From the NCBI GenBank assembly GCA_045628865.1, contig JAZQQB010000029.1, forward strand, positions 1 to 64,000: a DNA stretch of 64,000 nucleotides. Direction: 5' to 3'. Source of the DNA: JAZQQB01 sp045628865. Lineage in GTDB: Bacteria; Bacillota; Clostridia; Lachnospirales; Lachnospiraceae. Both the position numbers and the translations under genes were made by a program. Shown here one piece after another: positions 1 to 7,988 of this stretch (position 1 is its first letter; every line of letters begins with the position of its first letter). Below the pieces are notes generated by a model, which saw nothing but the letters and a program-made list of their open reading frames with translations, was not told where the DNA came from and ran no database searches.

Positions 1-217
1 TAGCCCAGATTTCTATCGTCCAACAGACGTTGTTAACCTTTGGGGAGATCCAACAAAGGCTAAGACAGAGCTTGGCTGGAATCCAACAAAGACAAGCTTC
101 GAACAGTTAGTTGAGATCATGGTAAAACATGATATGGAAAAAGTAGCTGTTGAACGTGCAGAAGAGCACATCAAGATGAATCTTGCAGAATACCTTGATA
201 AAGGTGTTGTAAAATAA
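1..217 (+). CDS. gmd: GDP-mannose 4,6-dehydratase, C-terminal end (partial)
   Basis: The reading frame is open from the left edge (frame at base 2) to a TAA at 215-217, giving about 71 residues. The fragment contains FYRPTDV, a GDPTKAKTELGW segment and a final helix with EIMVKHDMEKV. This is the characteristic C-terminus of GDP-mannose 4,6-dehydratase (SDR family). The enzyme converts GDP-D-mannose to GDP-4-keto-6-deoxymannose in the cytoplasm. The next gene encodes the enzyme for the following step, GDP-L-fucose synthase, which supports the call. The N-terminal NAD-binding half lies outside the window. Confidence 0.85.
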   Translation, partial: SPDFYRPTDVVNLWGDPTKAKTELGWNPTKTSFEQLVEIMVKHDMEKVAVERAEEHIKMNLAEYLDKGVVK

Positions 218-236
218 AGAATAAGAAATTTCTAAT

Positions 237-260
237 GGGACAGGGGAAAGCCTCTGTCCC
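237..260 (+). other. Intercistronic hairpin between gmd and fcl
   Basis: GGGACAG at 237-243 pairs with CTGTCCC at 254-260, and a further GG/CC pair encloses an AAAG loop. No T-tract follows, so it is more likely an RNA-processing or stability hairpin, or a weak attenuator, than a full intrinsic terminator. The fcl ribosome site lies about 35 bases downstream. Confidence 0.5.
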
Positions 261-313
261 TAAATGGCGCTATAAAGCAGGAAATACTGCATCAAAAGGA
301 GAAATAAAAGATC

Positions 314-1258
314 ATGATGGAAAAAAATGCGAAAATTTACGTAGCAGGACATAGAGGAATGGTTGGTTCTGCCATTGTTAGAGAATTAGAGAGACAGGGA
401 TATACAAATATCATTACTCGTACCCATGCAGAGTTAGATCTTTGCAGACAGGCTGATGTTGAAGAATTTTTTGCCAGTGAGAAACCAGAGTACGTATTTT
501 TAGCTGCAGCTAAAGTTGGCGGAATCATTGCTAACCAGGAAGCTTTGGCTGATTTTATGTACTACAACATGACACTTGAAATGAACGTAATCCATTCAGC
601 ATGGCAGAATGGATGTAAGAAATTAGAGTTCTTAGGATCTTCTTGTATCTATCCAAGAATGGCTCCACAGCCAATGCCAGAAAGCTGTTTATTAACTTCT
701 GAATTAGAGAAAACAAACGAAGCTTATGCACTTGCTAAGATTTCAGGTTTGAAATACTGTGAATTTCTAAACAAACAGTATGGTACAGATTACATTTCAG
801 TAATGCCAACAAACCTTTATGGACCAAATGATAACTATCATCCAACACATAGTCACGTGCTTCCAGCATTGATCCGTCGTTTCCACGAAGCAAAGGAAAG
901 CGGTGCAAAATCAGTTACATGCTGGGGTGATGGTTCACCACTTCGTGAATTTTTATATGTAGATGATCTTGCTAATCTTTGTGTATTCTTAATGAACAAC
1001 TATTCTGGCGATGAAACAGTCAATGCCGGAACAGGTAAGGAACTTTCTATCAAGGAATTAACAGAAATGGTAGCAAAGGTTATTGGATATGAAGGTGAGA
1101 TCCTTTGGGATACATCAAAGCCAAATGGTACACCAAGAAAGCTTTTGGATGTTAGTAAAGCTGAGAAATTAGGCTGGAAATACATGACAGAATTGGAAGA
1201 TGGAATCAGATTGTCTTATGAAGATTTCTTAAACAATCCAATGAGAGCAGAAAGATAA
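314..1258 (+). CDS. fcl: GDP-L-fucose synthase (GDP-4-keto-6-deoxymannose 3,5-epimerase/4-reductase)
   Basis: This is a 314-residue short-chain dehydrogenase of normal family length. The nucleotide-binding motif GHRGMVG is at residues 12-18. The catalytic Ser/Cys region GSSCIYP starts near 108, and the YxxxK pair is Y138/K142. The family (Fcl/WcaG) turns GDP-4-keto-6-deoxy-mannose into GDP-L-fucose using NADPH. It follows gmd directly, so the two make a complete GDP-mannose to GDP-fucose route. That matches the two GT11 fucosyltransferase-like genes near 53.4 and 60.6 kb. An AAAGGAG site precedes two consecutive ATGs (314 and 317), and either could be used. Confidence 0.93.
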   Translation: MMEKNAKIYVAGHRGMVGSAIVRELERQGYTNIITRTHAELDLCRQADVEEFFASEKPEYVFLAAAKVGGIIANQEALADFMYYNMTLEMNVIHSAWQNGCKKLEFLGSSCIYPRMAPQPMPESCLLTSELEKTNEAYALAKISGLKYCEFLNKQYGTDYISVMPTNLYGPNDNYHPTHSHVLPALIRRFHEAKESGAKSVTCWGDGSPLREFLYVDDLANLCVFLMNNYSGDETVNAGTGKELSIKELTEMVAKVIGYEGEILWDTSKPNGTPRKLLDVSKAEKLGWKYMTELEDGIRLSYEDFLNNPMRAER

Positions 1259-1267
1259 GAATCTTAC

Positions 1268-1290
1268 AGAATTGTTAGAAATTCTTTTTC
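1268..1290 (+). terminator. Weak intrinsic terminator after fcl
   Basis: A 6-bp stem AGAATT/AATTCT (1268-1273 and 1280-1285) with loop GTTAGA is followed by TTTT. The stem is short and AT-only, so termination is probably partial. Confidence 0.4.
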
Positions 1291-1395
1291 TCCAAAAATT
1301 ACAAAAAATTAATTCGTAACTAAACCAGATATGCGGGCCAAGCATAACAAGAAGTTTATTGAAATAGTTTTAAAGTGAAAAGGGAGAAAAAGAAA

Positions 1396-2235
1396 ATGAA
1401 AAGAAGTAAAGTAGTAGTAGGAATCACATCAGCTGTATTAGGTACAGCATTATTTGTAACAGGCGCAGGTGCTTATTTAACAGGAGCTTACGATGCAATT
1501 TATACAGAAGGTACAGTAAGTATTAACGATATGCAGCCAGGTGACGTTGTTTATCCAGGTGTAACCATTACAGATGCACATTGCGTAGAAATGGAAACAG
1601 AGAATGATTACTACTGTTCAGGAATGGATCAGCCATGGGAGACAGATGTAACTGTACAAGAATCTTATACAGGTTATTATGGAACAACAATTTCAACAAA
1701 CGAAGGTTGGATTTATTACTGGAATGATTCAGTTTATGATCCATGTACAGGATTTATCGCAGGTGGCGGACAGCGTCCAGCACCTCAGACAGCTCAGGTA
1801 ACAGCAAGTAATACAGGATGTGATCATGATTTACAGGAATGGGTATATGTATCTGAAGTAACATTAGAAGAAGATGCATATATGTCACAGGTTTGTTCAA
1901 AATGCGGATGTCTTTCAACTCCTGTAAAAGGTGGAGATGGCAGAAGAGAAGCTTCAGCTTATTGGTTATTTGGTGAAGTAACAAGACAGATGGTTTTAAC
2001 AGCGGATGAAAATGCAACTGTTGAAATTTCAACAGAATGCTGGTTAAGCTACAGCAAGGAAGTAATGGATGCACTTTCAGAAAGAAGTGATGTAACATTA
2101 GTGCTTACTTATAAGGCAAAGGATGGTTTTCACTATCAGGTTGAAATGAATGGTACAGAAAATCTTCCATTGGATTCTTACTACGGATTTACAAGTTTAT
2201 CTAATTACTATCCAACAACAGTAGTTACTGAATAA
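1396..2235 (+). CDS. Exported protein of unknown function with a C/H...CxxCG module
   Basis: This is a 279-residue protein starting at ATG 1396, about nine bases after AGGGAG. An in-frame GTG at 1375 would add seven charged residues but has a poorer site. The N-terminus is a signal peptide or signal anchor: basic MKRSK, then a hydrophobic stretch to about residue 27 ending in TGAGA. The mature part is rich in Thr, Tyr and acidic residues. Near residues 145-180 it has a CDHDLQEW segment followed by CSKCGC, a spacing seen in small CxxH...CxxCG modules of clostridial extracellular proteins. I do not recognise a family. It sits between GDP-fucose and dTDP-rhamnose genes and has its own strong terminator, so it may be a separate, highly expressed surface protein. 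Confidence 0.75.
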   Translation: MKRSKVVVGITSAVLGTALFVTGAGAYLTGAYDAIYTEGTVSINDMQPGDVVYPGVTITDAHCVEMETENDYYCSGMDQPWETDVTVQESYTGYYGTTISTNEGWIYYWNDSVYDPCTGFIAGGGQRPAPQTAQVTASNTGCDHDLQEWVYVSEVTLEEDAYMSQVCSKCGCLSTPVKGGDGRREASAYWLFGEVTRQMVLTADENATVEISTECWLSYSKEVMDALSERSDVTLVLTYKAKDGFHYQVEMNGTENLPLDSYYGFTSLSNYYPTTVVTE

Positions 2236-2245
2236 AAAATAAAGC

Positions 2246-2275
2246 AAGGACAGCTCGTAAGAGCTGTCTTTTTTT
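2246..2275 (+). terminator. Rho-independent terminator
   Basis: GACAGCTC at 2249-2256, loop GTAA, and GAGCTGTC at 2261-2268 are followed by seven T. The stem is extended by AAG/TTT pairs. This is a strong terminator for the exported-protein gene. Confidence 0.9.
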
Positions 2276-2287
2276 GTACCATGATGC

Positions 2288-2316
2288 TTGAAACAAAGAA
2301 GAAAAAAGAATACAAT
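2288..2316 (+). promoter_or_regulatory. Predicted sigma-A promoter for rmlD
   Basis: TTGAAA at 2288-2293, a 17-bp spacer and TACAAT at 2311-2316 lie just after the terminator and about 80 bases before the rmlD start. The position and spacing make it plausible. Confidence 0.55.
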
Positions 2317-2394
2317 ATGATGAGATAAATAAAAAACTAAGTATCAGGAAAGGTACTGAACAGATACGAAAATGATCAAGGATGGAGATAAAGA

Positions 2395-3336
2395 ATGAAA
2401 GTTTTTGTAACAGGTGTGGCAGGTCAGTTGGGCCATGACGTGATGAATGAATTAGCAAAAAGAGGATATGAGGGTGTTGGAACTGATCTTGCACCGGAGT
2501 ATGCAGGAATTCAGGATAAAACAGCGGTTACCACAATGCCATATGTATCCTTGGATATCACCAATAAAGAACAGGTAAGCAAGGTAATAGGGGAAGTGAA
2601 TCCTGATGTTGTGATCCACTGTGCTGCTTGGACAGCAGTTGATCTAGCTGAAGATGAAGATAAACAGGAACTGGTAAAAAAGGTCAATGTAGATGGACCG
2701 CAGAATATTGCAGATGTATGTAAAGAGTTAGACTGCAAGATGATTCAGATCTCAACAGACTATGTGTTTGACGGCCAGGGAGAAACTCCATGGGATCCGG
2801 ATTGTAAGGACTATGCGCCATTAAGTGTATATGGAAAGACAAAGTTAGGTGGCGAGCTGGCGGTTGCCAATACCCTGGAGAAATATTTCATCGTACGTAT
2901 CGCATGGGTTTTTGGTGTGAATGGTAAGAACTTCATCAAGACCATGTTAAATGTAGCGAAGACACATGATACTTTAAAGGTAGTAAATGATCAGATTGGA
3001 ACACCAACTTATACCTATGACTTAGCTAGATTGTTAGTAGATATGGCTGAAACAGACAAGTATGGTTACTACCATGTAACCAACGAGGGTGGATTTATCA
3101 GCTGGTATGATTTTACCAAGGAAATCTTTAAGCAGGCAGTAGCTCTTGGAAGAACAGAGTATGATGAAAGTCATGTTACAGTACTTCCGGTTACAACAGC
3201 TGAGTATGGAGTAAGCAAGGCTGCAAGACCATTCAACTCAAGACTTGATAAGAGTAAACTAGTAAAAAATGGTTTTACTCCACTTCCAACCTGGCAGGAT
3301 GCATTGGAGAGATATTTAAAGGAAATTGAATTCTAA
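2395..3336 (+). CDS. rmlD: dTDP-4-dehydrorhamnose reductase
   Basis: This is a 313-residue SDR protein. The glycine motif TGVAGQLG is at residues 6-13, STDYVFDG starts at residue 120, and the catalytic YxxxK pair is Y146/K150. The family (RmlD/RfbD) catalyses the last step of dTDP-L-rhamnose synthesis, an NADPH-dependent reduction. GGAGATAAAG precedes the ATG. The RmlA, RmlB and RmlC partners are not in this window and must lie elsewhere. It is transcribed alone, between a promoter at 2288 and a terminator at 3361. Confidence 0.9.
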   Translation: MKVFVTGVAGQLGHDVMNELAKRGYEGVGTDLAPEYAGIQDKTAVTTMPYVSLDITNKEQVSKVIGEVNPDVVIHCAAWTAVDLAEDEDKQELVKKVNVDGPQNIADVCKELDCKMIQISTDYVFDGQGETPWDPDCKDYAPLSVYGKTKLGGELAVANTLEKYFIVRIAWVFGVNGKNFIKTMLNVAKTHDTLKVVNDQIGTPTYTYDLARLLVDMAETDKYGYYHVTNEGGFISWYDFTKEIFKQAVALGRTEYDESHVTVLPVTTAEYGVSKAARPFNSRLDKSKLVKNGFTPLPTWQDALERYLKEIEF

Positions 3337-3360
3337 AAAGTAAATTTAAAAGGATATTTT

Positions 3361-3402
3361 AAAAACCACCTAAGTTTGTATGAACATAGGTGGCTTTTTT
3401 AA
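3361..3402 (+). terminator. Rho-independent terminator after rmlD
   Basis: CCACCTA at 3366-3372 pairs with TAGGTGG at 3387-3393. An inner GTT/AAC pair extends the stem, and a C plus T-run follows. The upstream A-run could make it work in both directions. Confidence 0.85.
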
Positions 3403-3510
3403 TGAATTATGGAAACAATGCATGTAGGAAATGGATTTGTATATAATGAACAAAAATATTTTCGTGATTTAGTGTATTCTCTTGAAAAAGTAATAATTAC
3501 TATAATTACG

Positions 3511-3539
3511 TTGACAATATATTTGAGTTGATGTATACA
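3511..3539 (+). promoter_or_regulatory. Predicted promoter before the receiver fragment
   Basis: A perfect -35 TTGACA at 3511-3516, a 17-bp spacer and TATACA at 3534-3539 lie in an otherwise non-coding AT-rich stretch (3403-3607). It could drive the small frame at 3608 and the transglutaminase-like gene. Confidence 0.6.
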
Positions 3540-3607
3540 TATTTATATGGAATATCGTATATTTATTGTTGAAATTGTAAAAAGTTTTAGGTCGGGGGAA
3601 ATGTTTT

Positions 3608-3784
3608 ATGGTAACTGTTGCGGTTTGCGATGATTCGCAGTTTATGCGTAATGAGGTAAGCAGGACATTCTTTAGAGAAATTGAAGAAATAGAGGAGATA
3701 TATACGGAATTAATGAATCAGGAAAAAGAGTTATATCCGAAACTGATAGAACAAATTAAAAACGTCACATTTGTATCAGATTAA
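3608..3784 (+). pseudogene. Short frame beginning like an AgrA/LytTR response-regulator receiver (remnant)
   Basis: This 58-residue frame from ATG 3608 to TAA 3782-3784 follows a GGGGGAA ribosome site. It begins MVTVAVCDDSQFMR, the first beta strand and Asp-Asp acidic pair of a receiver domain of the AgrA/ComE kind. After about residue 22 it becomes a Glu/Lys-rich helix and stops. A whole receiver needs about 110 residues and the phospho-acceptor Asp is absent. I read it as the leftover of a deleted regulator gene, possibly still translated from the promoter at 3511. A genuine small protein cannot be excluded. Confidence 0.5.
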
Positions 3785-3819
3785 GTTTAGGATGAAGGGC
3801 TAAGAAGGGTGCTAGTTTG

Positions 3820-4689
3820 ATGTTGATTTTTAGAATTGTATGTATAATTGTTTGTTTTTTAGGAATTTCATATTTAGTTTTATGTTACAAGAAAAAGAAT
3901 GGACATACGGTTATCAATGAAATACCGAAAGATAAAAGGATAGAAATTTTACGTCAATATGCTAAATTTCAAGAAAAGGAAGAAAAAAGGTTACATACAA
4001 CACTGGTATTAAATAATGTGGTACCAGATATATTAAAGAAGTATGATTATGATAATTTTATTAGTCAATATAAACCGAAATCTGACGAGTTGGCATTTGG
4101 GTTATTAGATTTTGTATGCGATCATTTTTATCATAATGGGGATGCAGCTTTACCAAATAAAAGAGGAATTACAGATTTGATTATGGCCTGTGAGAAGGCA
4201 GGTGGTAAAACAAATTGTAGAGGATTGTCGTTGATTTTGGCGGAATTATTTCGAATGAACAACATAAAAGCCAGACATGTAACCTGTATGCCTTATGAGG
4301 ATCCATTTGATGATTGCCATGTTGTTGTAGATTGTGAACTTCCTTCTGGAAAAAGAATTATGTTAGATCCAACCAACCGGCTATATTTAACAGATGAGCA
4401 AGGAAATTACATTTCCCTTGAAGAATTCCGGGAGGGATTGATTGGCGGAAAGGTATTTTTGCCTTGTTCTAAAGCATCTTATAATGGAACAAAATTTGAT
4501 ATGAATTATTATATAGATTATATGTCTAAGAATTTGTTTCGTTTTTCAACAAATCTGCTGTTGGATGATTCTAAATCAGATCTTTGGAACAAGCAGATAG
4601 AGTTGGTTCCTGAAGGATATTCTTTAGGATTATTTACACCAGGAAGAAAATTTGTTAAAAATCCAAGAACTTTTTGGGATTTTGTTTAA
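3820..4689 (+). CDS. Membrane-anchored transglutaminase-like (papain-fold) protein
   Basis: This 289-residue protein has an N-terminal hydrophobic helix (about residues 3-23) followed by KKK, so it is probably a signal anchor. The core has the Cys-His-Asp order of the transglutaminase-like superfamily: NCRGLSL (Cys near residue 129), DDCHVVVD (His near 167) and MLDPTN (Asp near 187). In such proteins this triad supports hydrolysis or transfer on peptide or amide substrates. The substrate is unknown. ATG 3820 is chosen over the adjacent TTG 3817, with AAGAAGGG upstream. It looks unrelated to glycan synthesis and is more AT-rich than its neighbours by eye. Confidence 0.65.
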   Translation: MLIFRIVCIIVCFLGISYLVLCYKKKNGHTVINEIPKDKRIEILRQYAKFQEKEEKRLHTTLVLNNVVPDILKKYDYDNFISQYKPKSDELAFGLLDFVCDHFYHNGDAALPNKRGITDLIMACEKAGGKTNCRGLSLILAELFRMNNIKARHVTCMPYEDPFDDCHVVVDCELPSGKRIMLDPTNRLYLTDEQGNYISLEEFREGLIGGKVFLPCSKASYNGTKFDMNYYIDYMSKNLFRFSTNLLLDDSKSDLWNKQIELVPEGYSLGLFTPGRKFVKNPRTFWDFV

Positions 4690-4722
4690 AGGCGAGGAAA
4701 GTGTCATTACCAGTAAATTGAT

Positions 4723-4790
4723 AAAAAAAGATGCGCATTACGCTTAAGTATGTTATAATCCAAACATAATTAGGCGTTCTGCGCTTTTTT
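4723..4790 (+). terminator. Long imperfect palindrome, terminator-like
   Basis: GCGCA-TT-ACGC-TTAA-G-TATGTT (4733-4754) matches in inverse AACATA-A-TTAG-GCGT-TC-TGCGC (4763-4784). The whole is flanked by an A-run at 4723-4729 and a T-run at 4785-4790. The arms differ at only a few positions over about 22 bp. It can end transcription of the transglutaminase-like gene, and the symmetric A/T flanks suggest function on both strands. The loop contains TATAAT. Confidence 0.65.
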
Positions 4791-4844
4791 GTTGTGCTCT
4801 AAAATGAAAAAGCGGGAATATGAATAATGAAAGAGGAAACAATC

Positions 4845-5777
4845 ATGCAGTTATTAAGCGTAGTTGTACCATGCTACAACGAAGAGGAAAACGTTCCATA
4901 TTTTTATGAGGAATTTATCAAAAATGAAGGATTTTTAAAAGAGCATGATATGGATTTTGAAGTGATCTATATCGATGATGGCTCTAAGGATAAAACAGTA
5001 GAAGAAGTAAAGAAGCTTCATGAGTTGGATCAGAGGGTGAAGTTGGTTTCTTTTTCCCGTAATTTTGGAAAGGAAGCAGGTATTTTTGCAGGCTTAGAAA
5101 AAGCCAAGGGTGATTATGTAGTTATGATGGATGCAGATTTGCAGGATCCACCATCAATGCTTCCTGAAATGTTTGAATATATCTGGCAGGGATATGATTC
5201 AGTAGCAACCAGACGAGTAACCAGAAAGGGCGAACCACCAATCCGTTCCTTCTTTGCACGCCGTTTCTATCATATGATGGCGAAGATTTCCAAGACGGAG
5301 ATTGTAGATGGTGCCAGAGATTATCGTTTGATGACAAGACAGGTGACAGATGCAATCCTTGCTATGGGTGAATACAACAGATTTACCAAGGGAATTTATG
5401 GCTGGGTAGGCTTTAAGACCAAGTGGTTAGAATTCGAGAACGTAGAACGAGTAAAGGGTGAAACCAAGTGGAATTTCTGGGGATTGTTTAAGTATGCCTT
5501 AGAAGGTGTTGTGGCATTCTCAACAGCACCATTAACATTAGCGGCCTTTATTGGTATCTTATTCTGTGCATTGGCATTTGTTATGATTATCTTTACAGTG
5601 ATCAGAGCAGCAGTTTTTGGAGATCCGGCACAGGGATGGCCAAGCCTTGTTTGTATCATCTGCTTAGTAAGTGGTGTGCAGCTGTTTTGTATGGGAATCG
5701 TTGGTATGTATCTTTCAAAAACCTACCTGGAAGTAAAGAAACGTCCAATTTATCTTGTGAAAGAAGAATTGAACTAA
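4845..5777 (+). CDS. Polyisoprenyl-phosphate glycosyltransferase, GT2 (GtrB/DPM1-like)
   Basis: This 310-residue protein begins MQLLSVVVPCYNEEENV. It has a GT2 domain with YIDDGSKDKT, a MMDADLQDPP segment holding the DxD-type metal site, and RDYRLM. Two C-terminal membrane helices follow (about residues 225-250 and 262-290). Members of this family (GtrB, YfdH, DPM1-like) load a sugar onto undecaprenyl phosphate at the inner face of the membrane. GAGGAA precedes ATG 4845 by six bases; an upstream in-frame ATG at 4827 would add six residues. It opens the first assembly block. No GtrA-type flippase is adjacent. Confidence 0.85.
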   Translation: MQLLSVVVPCYNEEENVPYFYEEFIKNEGFLKEHDMDFEVIYIDDGSKDKTVEEVKKLHELDQRVKLVSFSRNFGKEAGIFAGLEKAKGDYVVMMDADLQDPPSMLPEMFEYIWQGYDSVATRRVTRKGEPPIRSFFARRFYHMMAKISKTEIVDGARDYRLMTRQVTDAILAMGEYNRFTKGIYGWVGFKTKWLEFENVERVKGETKWNFWGLFKYALEGVVAFSTAPLTLAAFIGILFCALAFVMIIFTVIRAAVFGDPAQGWPSLVCIICLVSGVQLFCMGIVGMYLSKTYLEVKKRPIYLVKEELN

Positions 5778-5799
5778 GCCCGTGGAGTGAAAGACTATC

Positions 5800-6552
5800 A
5801 TGAATCATGATTTGATCAGTATTGTTGTACCGGTTTACAACGCTTCCAATTATATAGAGAAAACCATTCAGATGGTACAGGCTCAGACCTATACCAACTG
5901 GGAATTGTTCTTAGTGGATGATTGCTCTAAGGATGATTCCGTAAATAAAATAGAAATTTTTTTGAGTGATGAAAGAATTCATTTGGTAAAGCAGGAAACC
6001 AATCAGGGCGCAGCAGCGGCGAGAAACCGTGGAATCCAAGAAGCAAAGGGTGAGTACCTTGCATTTTTAGATGCAGATGATGTATGGCTTCCTGAAAAAT
6101 TAGAGAAAACCATTGGCTTTGCTAAGAAAAATAGTGCGAACTTCGTTTTTACCGCCTATGAATTTGGGGATGAGGATGCGAATCCAACAGGTAAGATTGT
6201 TGAGGTACCTAAGACCTTAACTTATAAGGAAGCATTGTCTCGAACAGTGATCTTTACCTCAACAGTGCTATTTAATCTGCACCATTTTTCCAAAGAGCAG
6301 GTGACTATGCCACTTTGCAAAAGTGAGGACACAGCAACCTGGTGGAAGATCTTAAGAACAGGTGAGACAGCCTATGGTCTCAATGAAGTATTGAGCATTT
6401 ACAGAAGACCGGCACAGTCCCTGTCTTCTAATAAAGTAGAAGCGCTTCGAAGAATCTGGTATTTATACCGTAAGCAGGAGCATTTAAATGTATTTGCAAG
6501 TGCCTGGTATTTTTGCGGATGGGCAGTGAGAGCAACGCTTCGAAGAATATAA
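5800..6552 (+). CDS. Glycosyltransferase family 2 (TuaG-like)
   Basis: This is a 250-residue soluble GT-A protein. It shows IVVPVYNAS at the N-terminus, FLVDDCSKDDS, NQGAAAARNRG and FLDADDVWLPEKL, the usual nucleotide-sugar and metal-binding elements of GT2. The C-terminal part has STVLFN and SEDTATWWKILR. Its length and motifs resemble TuaG/EpsE-like enzymes. The donor and acceptor cannot be read from sequence. It starts 23 bp after the preceding gene and ends 21 bp before the priming transferase. Confidence 0.85.
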   Translation: MNHDLISIVVPVYNASNYIEKTIQMVQAQTYTNWELFLVDDCSKDDSVNKIEIFLSDERIHLVKQETNQGAAAARNRGIQEAKGEYLAFLDADDVWLPEKLEKTIGFAKKNSANFVFTAYEFGDEDANPTGKIVEVPKTLTYKEALSRTVIFTSTVLFNLHHFSKEQVTMPLCKSEDTATWWKILRTGETAYGLNEVLSIYRRPAQSLSSNKVEALRRIWYLYRKQEHLNVFASAWYFCGWAVRATLRRI

Positions 6553-6572
6553 TTAACACAGTGGGAGTAACC

Positions 6573-7988
6573 ATGAAACAATTTGAATCCATTAAAAGAA
6601 TTATTGTTTTACAATTAAATTTATTGGGATTGGCTATGCAAACAGCAGTCTATGGTTATGTCTGGTATAACGTATATGCAGAAATGGTAAGAGTATCGAG
6701 AACGGGAATAAGATATTCCTTTTACGGTCATGTTGTAATCATTGGCATCTATTTTATTCTATTATTTTTCTTTTCTAAGACCTATGGTGGAACGAAAATA
6801 GGATATTACAGGGGATTGGATGTATTTTTGTCCAATATATTTGCGCTTTTGTTTGCCGGAGTATTTAGTTTCCTGCAGGTTGCTTTATTGGCAATGTGGC
6901 CGGTTCGACAGTGGTTTGCAGAACGAATTTATCCAATGCTATTTGTGACCTTGATCAATATTGCTATTGCAGGTATCTGGACAATTGTTTGCCAAAAAAT
7001 CTATCGACATGTTTTTCCACCAAGACAGTTACTGCTTGTACATGGGGACAGACCTACAGAGTCCATTGTTGAAAAGTTTGAAAGCCGTAAGGACAAATAT
7101 AACATTGCAAAATCTATGCATGTTTCAGATGGAATTGATCTGATTAAAAAGGAAATAAAGAAAAATTATGGTGGAATCATTTTATGGGATATTCCTTTTG
7201 CAGATCGAAATGAATTGATCAAGTTTTGTTACAGCAATAATATTCGTATCTACATGATGCCTAAGATTCCAGATGTATTGGTAAAGGGGGCTGCACAGCT
7301 TCATTTATTTGATACACCAATTCTGATGGTAAGAGAATATGCATTAACAGTGGAACAGCGTTTTATCAAGCGTTTGATTGATATTGTGTGTTCTTTGATC
7401 TTACTTGTGGTTACTTCACCTTTTATGCTGCTTACAGCAATTCTTGTAAAGTGTTATGATGGCGGTCCGATTATTTATGGGCAGGTACGTTGTACACAGG
7501 GAATGAAGGAATTTAAGATTTATAAATTCAGAAGCATGCGCGTGGATGCAGAAAAAGACGGTGTTGCCCGATTGGCATCCAAGAATGATTCTCGAATCAC
7601 ACCAATTGGAAAGTTTATCAGAAAAGTGCGATTGGATGAACTTCCTCAGCTTTGGAACATTTTTGTTGGAGATATGTCTTTCATTGGACCTCGTCCGGAA
7701 AGACCAGAGATCATCAAGCAGTATATGGAAGAAATGCCAGAGTTCGCATATAGAACAAAGGTGAGAGCCGGTCTTGCAGGCTTTGCCCAGGTATACGGTA
7801 AATATAACACAACGCCATATGATAAGCTAAAGTTAGATCTTTGTTACATTGAAAACTATACAGTATGGCTGGATCTTAAGCTGATGCTTTTGACTTTAAA
7901 GATCTTAGTGACACCAGATGCAACAGAGGGTGTAGATGCCAATCAGATTACTGCCATGAAGCAGGAGAAAAAAGAGGATGAACAGTAA
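6573..7988 (+). CDS. Polyprenyl-phosphate sugar-1-phosphate transferase (initiating enzyme), WbaP/EpsE-like
   Basis: The protein has 471 residues. Its N-terminal half has several membrane helices and a soluble nucleotide-fold domain, the PssY/WbaP type of architecture. The C-terminal bacterial sugar transferase domain starts at KRLIDIVCS, then has a hydrophobic re-entrant segment, KIYKFRSMRVDAEKDG, RKVRLDELPQLWNI, GDMSFIGPRPERP and a final YGKYNTTPYDKLKLDL. These are the catalytic signatures of the polyisoprenyl-phosphate hexose-1-phosphate transferase superfamily. It transfers the first sugar phosphate to undecaprenyl phosphate. ATG 6573 follows GGGAG and avoids overlap with the gene before. 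A close paralogue lies at 36387. Confidence 0.92.
   Translation: MKQFESIKRIIVLQLNLLGLAMQTAVYGYVWYNVYAEMVRVSRTGIRYSFYGHVVIIGIYFILLFFFSKTYGGTKIGYYRGLDVFLSNIFALLFAGVFSFLQVALLAMWPVRQWFAERIYPMLFVTLINIAIAGIWTIVCQKIYRHVFPPRQLLLVHGDRPTESIVEKFESRKDKYNIAKSMHVSDGIDLIKKEIKKNYGGIILWDIPFADRNELIKFCYSNNIRIYMMPKIPDVLVKGAAQLHLFDTPILMVREYALTVEQRFIKRLIDIVCSLILLVVTSPFMLLTAILVKCYDGGPIIYGQVRCTQGMKEFKIYKFRSMRVDAEKDGVARLASKNDSRITPIGKFIRKVRLDELPQLWNIFVGDMSFIGPRPERPEIIKQYMEEMPEFAYRTKVRAGLAGFAQVYGKYNTTPYDKLKLDLCYIENYTVWLDLKLMLLTLKILVTPDATEGVDANQITAMKQEKKEDEQ

Noticed and set aside
1375..1395. GTG start for the exported protein
   Set aside because: The extra residues are all charged, and the ribosome site AGGGAG lies inside this stretch at the right distance from ATG 1396.
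1754..2098. Reverse-strand frame of 114 codons inside the exported-protein gene
   Set aside because: It is His- and Leu-rich with no ribosome site and mirrors the codon pattern of the + strand gene, so it is a shadow frame.
4754..4759. TATAAT in the 4723-4790 palindrome as a firm promoter
   Set aside because: No acceptable -35 box lies 16-19 bases upstream, so I kept it only as an observation.
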